Below are positions 1-10,366 of a stretch of 64,000 bases of DNA, in pieces. The notes beneath the pieces were generated by a model. It had not been told where the DNA came from. It ran no database searches and saw only the letters and a list, made by a program, of their open reading frames with translations. The stretch spans positions 9,897,864 through 9,961,863 of the forward strand of contig OX442421.1 of the NCBI GenBank assembly GCA_949361645.1. Direction: 5' to 3'. The position numbers were made by a program, and so were the translations under genes. Positions within the stretch are counted from its first letter, which is position 1. Each line of letters opens with the position of its first letter. This stretch comes from Spongilla lacustris (lineage: Eukaryota > Porifera > Demospongiae > Spongillida > Spongillidae).

Positions 1-3000
1 ATCCATACCCCCATACCCCAGTACATCCATACCCATATTCCGATAGAAGCAGTTGTCTTCTTGCCACACCTAATGATCACACGCTGCCACATTACCATCC
101 AGACAATGGTAGCCACAAGCAGAGCTGCTATGACGTAAGGGTACTCTGACTTCAGGTTGAGAGAGTACTTCACATACAGAGCAAAGTTCCCTTGTACAAA
201 CTGGAAGGAAGGGAAGTAAGGAGGGGAGGGAGGGTAAGGAGGAGGGTAGGATAAGGAAGAGGGGAGGGTAAGGAAGAGGGGAGGGATAGTTAGGAGTATC
301 TATGAACCAACCTGCACAGCTAGCCACACAAAGAGCTCAAATAACATCAGGTACAGGTATGGTCTGTAGCCCAGTGTAGCCCTTATGCCTGCTATGAAGC
401 CCACATTTTTGTTCAGTTCTATCTCCTCCTGTTGCTCCTTCACTCCAAATGCAGTGACCCACACAAACATGAGTGTGAAGACTCCAATGATCACACCCTG
501 ATACCTATAAGCTCTGATCTGGGTGTGGAGAGATGGGAGGGGCTGAGCAGACAGCCCCTCCCATCTGGCATCCTTACCTTGTTAGGGTCACTTATCCTTG
601 TACCTCCTGCGCAAGAGTCCTCCTCCCCCTCAACGAAGCCAATATAGCAGAGGGTGTATATGAGGACCCCTAGCATGGTCCCTATTACCTCAAAGCACAT
701 TCCTGCAAGAAGCAGTTACAAGCAGCCATATTGGCATCCCATGAAGGCACATCCATGCACTTTGCCTACTCACATGGCTATATTGCATCACATGACCCTC
801 ACATGATCCCTTACTTCATCACATGACCACATGCTGTAACTCACGATATAAAGTAGCTGAATCTCTGTCCTTGTTAGAATGAGAGAGATGCATTGTCAGT
901 GCTGTGTATGGAACATGTATGCACTAGTGAGGGTGTGATGGGGAGGTGAGGGGGAGTGAGAGGTGTGATAGAGGGGGAGGGTAAGGCGTGAATGCAAGCG
1001 GTGGTGGTGAGTGTGGGAGATGGAGGAGGATAGAAATTATCAGGCCATGAGTTGTGTCAATCGGCTAACTTACAGACAGAAGTGCCTGAAACACAAAGTA
1101 AATAGTTGTGTAGTAGGCAAACTTGTACTGTTGTGGGTAGTCACTGCGTGTGAAGTCCGGGGGCACAAACCAGAATAGTACGTATGCCACGGCAGCAAAT
1201 GGTGCAGCCACCATCATCCTGTGAGGTGCTGATATGAACTGTTACCATGGTAACATGTGAAGACCTGGGGCCATGACAGCATGCAGTACTGTGTTCCTTA
1301 CCTAAAGCTTCCAATACTGATTTTGCCATTTCATTTGTAACTTTTAAACCATTTATGCTATCATCATGGGGTTTGGATTTTCACATTCAGCCATCATTTC
1401 TTTACAATGATTAATTAAAAGGTTATGGTAACAATGGTTCAAAGCCACTTTGCTCCGGTAAGGAATGTAGTTAAGAGCTGAAAATTAACCCTTCCTAAGC
1501 GTGCAGTAAATTTGATTACTTAACTCACAACCTCTGGACAGATTGGTCTGATTTATGCCTTATTCGAGGTGACTCACGGTTCAGGCAAATTAGCTTTACT
1601 TAAGGGTTAAAAATACGTGAGAGGTCCCTGGGTCCCTGGGGGTCCATATATTTTTTGGCAGCTTAGTATCAGCATTAAAAAAAGAAATGAAAAGCTAAAA
1701 AGTTGGAAAATTGAAGTCATTTTTCTGAGCCATATATCATACTAAAACTGGCTTTAAAAATGGCTTCAGTTTTCCAACTTTTCATTTCTTTTTTTAATGC
1801 TGATATTAAGCTGCCAAGGATACCCCAGGGGACCCAGGGTCCTCTCATGTATAAAAAGTCAAACTAATTTAATTTGTCTGAAATCTTGATAACTGTGAGA
1901 CACTTTGAAATCTGGACTGGTCTTTCCAACTTAAGCAACCAAACATACCACACACACACAGGTACTAAGAAAGGTTACCCATAAAATAAATTTCAGCACT
2001 TAACTAAATTCTTTAATGGAGTTATGTAAAGTGGCTTCAAATCGTTGTTTGTTTACATTTAATTGTTGTAAAGAAATAGTGAAAAATCCAAACCCCATAA
2101 GACGTTAACAAATAGCATAAATTGTTCAAAAGTTACAAATGATCTGTTTTGGAAGCTATAAGTTTGGAACACTGTAAAGGTTTGAAGCCATAGTAACATG
2201 TATGCCAGTCACGCTAGTCATTACCTTCAGTTAGCACCTGGGACTTACCAAGGCCATTATGACATCATTATGACATACCTATATGCTTACCAAGGCCATT
2301 ATGACATCATTATGACATACGTGTTATGCTTATCAAGGCCATTATGACATCATTATGACATACCTGTATGCTTACCAAGGCCATTATGACATCATTATGA
2401 CATACCTGTATGCTTACCAAGGCCATTATGACATACATGCATGCTTACCAATGACATCCTTATGACATACATACCAAGGCCATATGACATCATTATGACA
2501 TCATATGTATGCTTACCAAGGTCTGAGTCGACCAATTCTCGTCTTTGTCCTAGTACACAGATATCCAACGATGGGATCAGTGATAGAGTCCCACACACGA
2601 CCAGCAAACACTATCACCAGCACATATAGTGGGCTGAGCTGTTGGTAGGCAGGGCATCACATGATGCAGTGGTAGGTGGGGCATACATGATGCAGTGGTA
2701 GGCGGGGCATCACATGATGCAGTGGTAGGTGGGGCATACATGAGCTATTGGTATGCAGAGCATCACATGATGCAGTGGTAGGTGGGGCATACATGATGCA
2801 GTGGTAGGCGGGGCATCACATGATGCAGTGGTAGGCGGGGCATCACATGCACATAACAATCCTGAGATGATACCCTTTGGCACCTCCCCCCCATATATAG
2901 CTCATACTAGTAAAGATAGTTTAACATGTAGTCAGTAGTTTCTGTTATGAACTTGTTACTCATTAGTGATTAGTTTTCATCATACTATGGATAATCATGT

Positions 3001-4064
3001 TAACCTTTAACCTTTAGATTGCGACCTTTAACCTTTAGATTGCGACCTTCACTTTGAAAATGCTTTTAAAAATAAATTGGTGTTTTTTTTGGAAGCATTT
3101 TTAATTAAATCAGGTGCATGTAAACTGATCCTGCAGAGAACATTGCTACACACACAATGATCCTGCAGAGAACATTGCTACACACACAATGATCCTGCAG
3201 AGAACATTGCTACACACACAATGATCCTGCAGAGAACATTGCTACACACACAATGATCCTGCAGAGGACATTGCTACACACACAATGATCCTGCAGAGAA
3301 CATTGCTACACACACAATGATCCTGCAGAGAACATTGCTACACACACAATGATCCTGCAGAGAACATTGATACACACACAATGATCCTGCAGAGAACATT
3401 GCTACACACACAATGATCCTGCAGAGAACATTGATACACACACAATGATCCTGCAGAGAACATTGCTACACACACAATGATCCTGCAGAGAACATTGCTA
3501 CACACACAATGATCCTGCAGAGAACATTGATACACACACAATGATCCTGCAGAGAACATTGCTACACACACAATGATCCTGCAGAGGACATTGCTACACA
3601 CACAATGAGCTACACACAAGAACAAACACCACACCCCAACGTGTTGTCAATGCGACGAAGGGCGGGGGCGGAGGTGGGTGTGGGGGCGGGGAAAGTATAA
3701 TATTGTTACTTACAATAGCAACTTCTAGAAGGAATATGTTCAGATAAAATCCAAGAACAGTGTTACACATTGCATAGGGCATCGATCCTACAGCAAAGAC
3801 AAGCTTCTTCCACAGTGGCAGCGGTGGATCGTCATGGACGATCGGCCCAGGCTCGTCAAACATCAGTCTCTGTACGTACGAAGCACAAAGCAATACAATA
3901 CAGCCATCTGGATACCCGCAGTAAACACAGTAAATGGCCCCTAACTAGGCTATATGTGTGCATAGGTTGACGGAACAATCTGACCGGCCGATAGATAGAG
4001 GTACCTTTGATTCCTCTTTAGTGGGGCTAGGTGGTGGTGTTAAACTGTTCAACGAGTCATCCAT
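1..4064 (-). CDS. MFSD2: MFSD2-type sodium-dependent lysophosphatidylcholine symporter, 5' part (cut at window edge)
   Basis: Major-facilitator membrane transporter; MFSD2A relatives import lysophosphatidylcholine with Na+. Visible exons (minus): 4064-4005 (starts MDDSLNSLTPPPSP), 3869-3714 (PLWKKLVFAVGSMPY, first membrane segment), 2638-2517 (GRVWDSITDPIVGYL), 1218-1074 (FWFVPPDFTRSDYP), 923-845 (CIHVPYTALTMHLS and DRDSATLYR), 702-578 (MCFEVIGTMLG), 518-312 (AYRYQGVIIGVF, RPYLYLMLFELF), and about 200 to the edge (EGNFAL-like QGNFALYVKY, ending RCGKKTTASIGIW). Phases join: a split TGG codon links the third and fourth exons, and a split Arg codon joins the CIHVPY and MCFEV exons. The order and spacing of these blocks match MFSD2. 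The C-terminal transmembrane half lies beyond position 1. Introns hold a foldback element and three minisatellites. The 5' end faces ECHS1 at 155 bp. Confidence 0.88.
1275..2185. repeat. Large imperfect inverted repeat (foldback/MITE-like element) in an MFSD2 intron
   Basis: Two arms of roughly 400 bases are imperfect reverse complements. The left arm (about 1284-1730) runs through an actgtgttcc block, atttgtaacttttaaac, atggggtttggatttt, a cagcttagtatcagcatt block and agttggaaaattgaagt. The right arm (about 1750-2180) gives the complements in reverse order: acttcagttttccaact, aatgctgatattaagctg, aaaatccaaaccccat, gttcaaaagttacaaat. The short loop is near 1730-1750. No open reading frame lies inside. 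It is consistent with a long non-autonomous foldback transposon; terminal duplications were not identified. Confidence 0.8.
2265..2516. repeat. Minisatellite whose unit carries the MFSD2 exon-3 splice donor
   Basis: About five units of roughly 41-45 bases with the core gcttaccaaggccattatga. On the coding (minus) strand each unit contains CTTGGTAAGC, the same bases that form the real donor CCTTG|GTAAGC at 2517/2516. Confidence 0.85.
2645..2855. repeat. Minisatellite upstream of an MFSD2 3' splice site
   Basis: Five or six copies of a block built from catgatgcagtggtaggygg and gggcatcaca. It ends a few bases before the acceptor of the 2638-2517 exon, whose own acceptor region (tgttggtaggcagggcatca on the plus strand) resembles the repeat unit. 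Confidence 0.8.
3119..3605. repeat. 30-bp minisatellite in an MFSD2 intron
   Basis: About sixteen near-perfect copies of a 30-base unit containing gatcctgcagagaacattg followed by ctacacacaca. Variants are single substitutions (gaacattgctac versus gaacattgatac; agagaac versus agaggac). Open frames across it are repeat artefacts. Confidence 0.95.
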
Positions 4065-4218
4065 TATCAATGTTTGTGGTCATGTGAAAAAGCACGCGCT
4101 ATATGTAGAGTATTAGTATACATTGTGTACTATTACGTAGTACATGTATGTAGTGGGTGGGGCAAACACAATCAAATTACATGTATTGTATATTGATTGC
4201 TGATGCGTATTAAATAGA

Positions 4219-5172
4219 ATGTTAAGTCGCTTTGGCGGTGCTCTGGGCTCGACTGTTGCGAAGCTCAAGGTTCCACCTCTCATATGTGGTGTTAAGACCT
4301 ACACAGCTCGCGGCCTTACCACAAGTACTGCACTTCGTTACGAATACATTATCGTCGAGAAGCGTGGAACTAAGCAAAATGTCGGCTACATTCAGCTGAA
4401 CAGGCCAAAGGCTCTCAATGCTCTCTGCGACGGCCTGATGGCGGATGTGAGCAAGGCAGTTGAAGATTTTGAACAGGACCCTAACGTTGGCGCAATTGTC
4501 ATTACGGGCAGCGACAAGGCCTTCGCTGCTGGTGCGGACATCAAGGAGATGGTAAACCGAACCTTCCAAGAGTGCTATACAGGAAATTTCCTCGCTCACT
4601 GGGACAAGATTGCACGTGCCAGGAAGCCGACTATAGCAGCAGTAAACGGATACGCACTTGGGGGCGGATGCGAGGTGGCGATGATGTGTGATATTATTTA
4701 TGCAGGGGAGAAGGCTTCTTTCGGTCAGCCGGAGATAAATCTAGGCACCATACCGGGAGCTGGAGGCACTCAGAGGTTGGTGAGGGCCATTGGAAAATCC
4801 AAAGCGATGGAAATGATTTTGACGGGTAAGCAGGCGCATAAGTGCAGTCACGTGATAGAGATCACTCTTTGACCCTCCATAGGAGAAAGAATGAGCGCTC
4901 AGGATGCGGAGAAAGCTGGCTTGGTTAGCAAGGTTTATCCTGCTGACCAGCTGGTAAGTAAGGCAATAGAGCTGGGTGAGAAGATTTCAGAGCTGTCCAA
5001 AATAGCCGTTGCATTAGCCAAAGAAGCCGTCAATGCAGCTGACGATCTTTCGTTAGAGAGGGGACTTGTATTCGAAAAGCGGCTGTTCCATTCAACGTTT
5101 GCAACTGAAGATCGCAAAGAAGGGATGACTGCTTTTGCGGAAAAGAGAAAACCAAATTTCAAAGACAAGTAA
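4219..5172 (+). CDS. ECHS1: Enoyl-CoA hydratase, mitochondrial
   Basis: Hydrates 2-trans-enoyl-CoA in mitochondrial fatty-acid beta-oxidation and amino-acid breakdown. Two exons, 4219-4825 and 4883-5172, joined at G|GA within [14 protein letters not shown], give 298 residues (human ECHS1 is 290). The N-terminus ([17 protein letters not shown]) is basic and lacks acidic residues, as expected for a mitochondrial presequence. Crotonase motifs are intact: [11 protein letters not shown] forms the CoA/oxyanion pocket, and [16 protein letters not shown] plus [16 protein letters not shown] supply the two catalytic glutamates. The C-terminus ends in [13 protein letters not shown]...NFKDK, as in vertebrates. 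The single intron is 57 nt. It is transcribed away from MFSD2, with 155 bp between the start codons. Confidence 0.97.
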
Positions 5173-6645
5173 CTTGAAAATAATCGTCCGCTATCTGTTG
5201 ACCTTCATGCGTACATTATTCCGGACGAATTCGGGGTTACGTAATTTTCATGGGCGGGGCACCTACGAAGGTGTAGTATTGCGGGCGGGGCTACGTAGTA
5301 GGTGTTACTGTGTCAAATGCAGGTAGATTTGCGCATACAAGGGGTTGGTGCACCGTGGAGGTGAGTGGTGAAGTTAATCAGTGTTGTACGCATTGCTACC
5401 CTCAAACTTGCGCAGACATAGACCAACCACACGATCAAACTCGGAACGTACGTCCACGTCACGCAACCTTTCCCAGAAACACATCATTGCGTACAAAAGA
5501 GCGGCAGAAATAACGGCGCGATACGATAGATTTCCGGCGATTGTAAGCAGCGCTAAAAGATGCGTTACGTCCCAAGACGAAGGAGACGCTAGTGGGCGTA
5601 GCTCGACAGAAGACTCACTTCAAGTTCAGCCAGCCAGCTTAAATCAGGACGCAAATAGGATTCGGAGATGCGTGTCCGAAAACGGTCGTCTCTTGGTCCG
5701 TGGAACGTCATTTAAACGTGCTTTTTCAGGAGTGTACTACCGGAAACACAACGAAACAAACTACTTCAACGTAAATGCCACATGGCCGGCCTTATGTCGA
5801 GAAGACTCTGCATGTGTGGGTACAACTGACCTTGGGAAACTGTACGCCGAGCTACGCATGACAGTAAAACTTTCTCCTCTACCAGTGCTGGGGCTTAAGT
5901 CTCTACAGCAGTATCGGTAGCAGCTCAAATCTATTAAGCGGATGTGGACGTTTGCCTCATGCATATAAAATAACATTAATGACAGCATCATGCACCACTC
6001 ATCTTGAAGAAGCTTCTCGAGAAAGACGTAGGATTCGGACGCGAGCACCAATTCGACCACATGCATAACTGTAATGGTACCTGCATCAGCATGTTTCCCG
6101 TGAGTGTACATGTGTACTTATTTCTTAACTAAAAAAATTAATATATATTTTTGGACAAAGTTATATTACACGTCTCCAATTAATAACTGCTTGCTATTTT
6201 TTTTTTTTTACCGATGAAAAACTACTTGTGATAGTAACAATATAGAGGACATACAGAATTAAATGTTCTCCAAGAAACCTTTAACATGCTCTCAGGTCCG
6301 AAGCCTTACCTGTATTTAACCCTTTTGCTTACATCTAAGGTGAAGGGAGAACTATCTTAGGGTGTTAGGGTTGCACTCTCCTCCCCAACTTTTCACCAAA
6401 TTAGGTGTCAAATTGCATTATAATAGTACTCTATAGTGTAAACTGAAACACTGCACTATACATGTAAAACCCAACACTCAAAAAAACAAGTCTCACTCAT
6501 CCCCAGTCTGCTTCACAGAAGGCACCTTGGCACCACATTAAAGCCTATATTTGGTATCGTTCCTGGGCCCATGCCCTGATCTGATTATATGTATCCAGTA
6601 TGCACCTATACTTCAAAGCAATGAATAATTGATTAGCTTATCTGA
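5173..6645. other. Unresolved 1.5-kb stretch between ECHS1 and STIL
   Basis: No recognisable gene. Two gggcgggg boxes lie at about 5251-5290. A plus-strand frame is open over about 5381-5920 but has no ATG until near its end. On the minus strand, a frame beginning with ATG at 5711 (MTFHGPRDDRF) runs about 40 codons. A second open stretch about 5640-5374 (contains SSWDVTHLLALLTIAG and RSEFDRVVGLCLRKFEG) ends at a TAA at 5374. The two are out of frame and no convincing intron joins them. A third minus frame covers 6111-5761. From 6115 to 6640 the DNA is AT-rich and featureless. It could hold a rapidly evolving small gene or only promoter/UTR sequence. Confidence 0.4.
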
Positions 6646-9600
6646 CTACAGCAGCTTGGGAAGAAGCTTCAAGTTTGGTATATCCAGAAGTTCACCACTC
6701 TCCAGCAAATGATAGCGTCTAAGATATTCAATGGTTGTAAAACTTAGGTCCTCAAACATTTCACCTCTGATACTAGACACGTTGGGGACAGACATGTTGG
6801 GGACAGACATGTTGGTGGTAGACACGTTGGGGACAGACATGTTGGTGGTAGATGAAAATGGCAATGTGGCATTGGATGGCTGTGATATCATGTTGGTGTG
6901 CTCCTGCAGGAGGTATGCGACATAAGACCACAAGTAAGGCAAGCAAGCACCACATATATGATCAGGCTAATTTTGTATTTTGATGACTTGACAACCAACC
7001 ATGATCATGATAGCACACATATGAACTGATGCTCAAATGGTTCATTACTACACATGCTCAAATGTTTCATTACTACACATGCTCAAATGGTTCATTACTA
7101 CACATGCTCAAATGTTTCATTACTACACATGCTCAAATGGTTCATTACTACACATGCTCAAATGCTTCATTACTACACATGCTCAAATGTTTCATTACTA
7201 CACATGCTCAAATGTTTCATTACTACCTATGCTCAAATGTTTCATTACTACACATGCTCAAATGTTTCATTACTACCTATGCTCAAATGTTTCATTACTA
7301 CACATGCTCAAATGCTTCATTACTACACATGCTCAAATGTTTCATTACTACCTATGCTCAAATGTTTCATTACTACACATGCTCAAATGTTTCATTACTA
7401 CACATGCTCAAATGTTTAATTACTACACATGCTCAAATGTTTCATTACTACACTCTACATACCAGAACACTCCAATCAAATTCTTGCTTGGCATCACTGA
7501 TGTAAGTTGTCCCACTGTGCTCCTCAGAAACAACTCCTCCACTGGTGGAATAATTAATGCTACCATGGCAATAGCTCTGCTGGGAAAAGGACAAGTGTGA
7601 ACATATACGAACACACTAATGGCCCCCTGTGTACCATATCACCACCATCTTGAGAACATCTAGACGATCCCCTGTGTACCATATCACCACCATCTTGAGA
7701 ACATCTAGACGATCCCCTGTGTACCATATCACCACCATCTTGAGAACACCTAGACGATCCCCTGTGTACCATATCACCACCATCTTGAGAACACCTAGAC
7801 GATCCCCTGTGTACCATATCACCACCATCTTGAGAACACCTAGACGATCCCCTGTGTACCATATCACCACCATCTTGAGAACACCTAGACGATCCCCTGT
7901 GTACCATATCACCACCATCTTGAGAACACCTAGACGATCCCCTGTGTACCATATCACCACCATCTTGAGAACACCTAGACGATCCCCTGTGTACCATATC
8001 ACCACCATCTTGAGAACACCTATGCAAACTATGCACATCTTTTGAGCTCATTGGCACCCCCCTATCATGGCTATCATGGCTATCAAGGCCACTCTCTGCT
8101 AGTACAGCATTATGTTCAACTGTGTCAACACCCAGGCTGTGTCCTGCACCACATGGGAGGCTGTGTCCTGCCAGGCTGTGTCCTGCACCACATGGAAGAC
8201 TAACAGATAAAAGATGGGCCCCTCTGATAAGTGAAGGGGCCTCTGATGGATGTGGGGATGGCTGTGGGGATGGTTGTGGGCCCTCTACCACTCCTGCACT
8301 GCTATACGTTTGTTTTGCAGCCATGAACAGAGTGTGAAGAGAAGTAGATGGTAGCACAGGATCAAGTGTGAGGCCCACACTGCCCCCTGAGGAGACTTCC
8401 TACAACAGGACCAAAAACAACATGCTTACATGTAGGACAACACAGATGACACATGACAATCTACCCTGACACCTTTTGATGGTCAGCCTAGTCTTTGATG
8501 TTCATAGTAGCCACCCTGATGATCATACCCATATCCATAGTAACCACCTTTGATGGTCACACTTAGCCACCTTAGATGGTCCTTACATGTAGTCATACTA
8601 CCCACCTTAGATGATCACAGACGGTCATAGTAGCCACCTTAGATGGTCATAGTAGCCACCCTAGATGGTCATACTACCCACCTTAGATGGTCATACTACC
8701 CACCTTAAATGGTCATATTACCCACCTTAGATGGTCATACTACCTACCTTAGATGGTCATACTACCCACCTTAGATGGTCATACTACCCACCTTAGATGG
8801 TCATATTATATACATTTATATTGCATGGTACTATGATACACAGCTCACCTTTGGGAATATTTTTGTGTGCCCCAGCTCATACTGGTTGGAGCATCTCACC
8901 CTGCAGTGCAGCAGGACTGGGTGAGATGCTCCAGTGGTAAAGACAAGAGCCAAAAATCCCCCATCTTCATGCCACACACTGTCCCTGTGTGAAGCTGAGG
9001 CACAGTACTGGATGCAAGCCATCCAAACACACACATCCTTAGTAGACTCCACACCACTCAGCCAACTACCAGGGTATACAGTGCAATAATTCAACACAGA
9101 CATGGTGCCCTCACATTCCAATGAGAGGCAGCTGGCTGGCCTTTGGGTCAGAGTGCAACAGCAACAGCAGCTTGCGATATGCGTCCATGGTGATGTAACT
9201 GCAGGGTGTGGCCAAAGTGTGGCACAGGGGGGCACAGGGGGACATACCCATGCACAGGAGGACACAGGGGGACATACCCATGCACAGGAGGACACAGGGG
9301 AACATACCCATGCACAGGAGGACACAGGGGGACATACCCATGCACAGGAGGACACAGGGGAACATACCCATGCACAGGGGGACACAGGGGGACATACCCA
9401 TGCACAGGAGGACACAGGGGGACATACCCATGCACAGGAGGACACAGGGGGACATACCCATGTTTCACTTGGCCTTGGAGAGCCGACAGAGATAGAGAAG
9501 TAACTAGATTTCGAGCTAATGCCGTAGGCACTATTGGAATATCCCTTATTGGAGCAATTGTAATACTGTCTTGTGGTAAAATACAGGCAACTAAGGGTTA

Positions 9601-10307
9601 AAAAAAAACACTACTCAACATAGACCATGTAATGAACCCCCCCTCACATTCTATTGAATAGATGCATTCATATGAGCACACAAGGCAAACTTTCATAGCC
9701 ATAACCCTGCCAATGTCCAGGGAGCTGATGGTATGCACAGATTGGGTCACAAAGCTGAAGGCTTGGTGGAACGTAGAAAGGTTATACAACAGGTGTGAGA
9801 CGGCAGTGGGGTCAGCGTCTAGCAATATGTCACATGCGATGGCTAGGTCACTAGGCAACAGACTAGTTGGGAGTCCGTCTGTCCTTCCTGGATCAAATCT
9901 GTCAACTTCCAATGTAACTCTTTCATCTAGCAGGTTGAATACGGGAATTGTCAAAATTACACGTCATCAACAACATAAACTGCTACCTTGAGTGGGCTGT
10001 GTGCGCGCTACGAGAAAGCACGAGACTAAGGGACTAGAACAATGGCACGCGTGCCTCCAAGCAGATAGGAGCGGCGCGCTTCGGAGACTCACAAGAAGAT
10101 GCCTGAAATTTTTTTTTACTTGCCTATTGAAATTGCACTAAACCAATACGCGCACCTGCTGCTAATACGTAGATCCGAACTTCCACCGATGTAAGTATTG
10201 TCCCTGCAGATTTAATGTCACACAACGTCCCCATTTACTATGTAGTATGCTGACCACAAGCATGATCTCGACTGAGGAAATCCAACTGCAGCGACATAAG
10301 CGGTCAT
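6646..10307 (-). CDS. STIL: STIL centriolar assembly protein
   Basis: STIL (SAS-5/Ana2 family) acts with PLK4 and SAS-6 to build procentriole cartwheels. Exons (minus): a tentative first exon from ATG 10307 (FPQSRSCLW resembles human FPPSKCALW); about 9926-9680 (RVTLEVDRFDPGR); 9565-9458 (IPIVPTALARNL); 9198-9115 (YITMDAYRKLLLLLHSDPK); 9065-8900 (IWLSGVESTKDVCVW); 8881-8849; about 8399-8020 (Pro/Ser-rich); about 7579-7463; 6903-6646. The last exon carries the STAN motif (DLSFTTIEYLRRYHLL) and the family-typical end, here LDIPNLKLLPKLL. Frames join well across the 9458/9198 and 9115/9065 junctions. The 5' end between 9930 and 10307 is not solved. The middle of the protein is low complexity, and its introns contain four minisatellites. 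The start codon lies 60 bp from that of BZW. Confidence 0.88.
7029..7450. repeat. 25-bp minisatellite in a STIL intron
   Basis: About seventeen copies of a 25-base unit containing catgctcaaatgtttcatt. It starts about 10 bases downstream of the donor CTG|GTATGT at 7463/7462, and the first unit overlaps sequence right next to that donor. Three plus-strand open frames here are artefacts. Confidence 0.93.
7620..8035. repeat. 45-bp minisatellite in STIL, intronic or coding
   Basis: Nine copies of a 45-base unit containing ctgtgtaccatatcaccacc. The period is a multiple of three and stop-free in several frames. In the frame of the upstream STIL exon it would encode a 15-residue repeat (CSQDGGDMVHRGSSR). 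On the minus strand each unit contains TAG|GTGTTCTC, identical to a possible donor at 8020, so the array may instead be intronic. Confidence 0.9.
8485..8812. repeat. 22-bp minisatellite in a STIL intron
   Basis: Degenerate then regular copies of ccaccttagatggtcatact; about ten are recognisable. On the minus strand units read AAG|GTGGGTAG, donor-like, beside the true donor CCAAAG|GTGAGC at 8849/8848. Confidence 0.85.
9225..9462. repeat. 30-bp minisatellite repeating the STIL splice donor
   Basis: Eight copies of a 30-base unit containing gggacatacccatgcacagg. On the minus strand each contains CATGG|GTATGT. The first of these is the homology-supported exon end (GQVKHG followed by YITMD) at 9458/9457; the rest are exact decoys. 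Confidence 0.93.
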
Positions 10308-10366
10308 ACTAACCGCGCGCGTACTAACAATATTGCGTGAGCTAAGGGTTAATCTTATCCTGTGGC

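Noticed and set aside
5381..5920. Plus-strand 179-codon frame
   Set aside because: Begins at TTG with no ATG until near the end, no recognisable motif, and competing frames lie on the other strand. Kept only as part of the unresolved gap.
7029..7450. CRISPR-like regular repeats
   Set aside because: Units are contiguous with no unique spacers, in a eukaryotic intron; the same holds for all other arrays in the window.
7029..7600. Three long plus-strand frames (HYYTCSN and ITTHAQMF repeats)
   Set aside because: Frame-shifted readings of one 25-base minisatellite within a STIL intron on the opposite strand.
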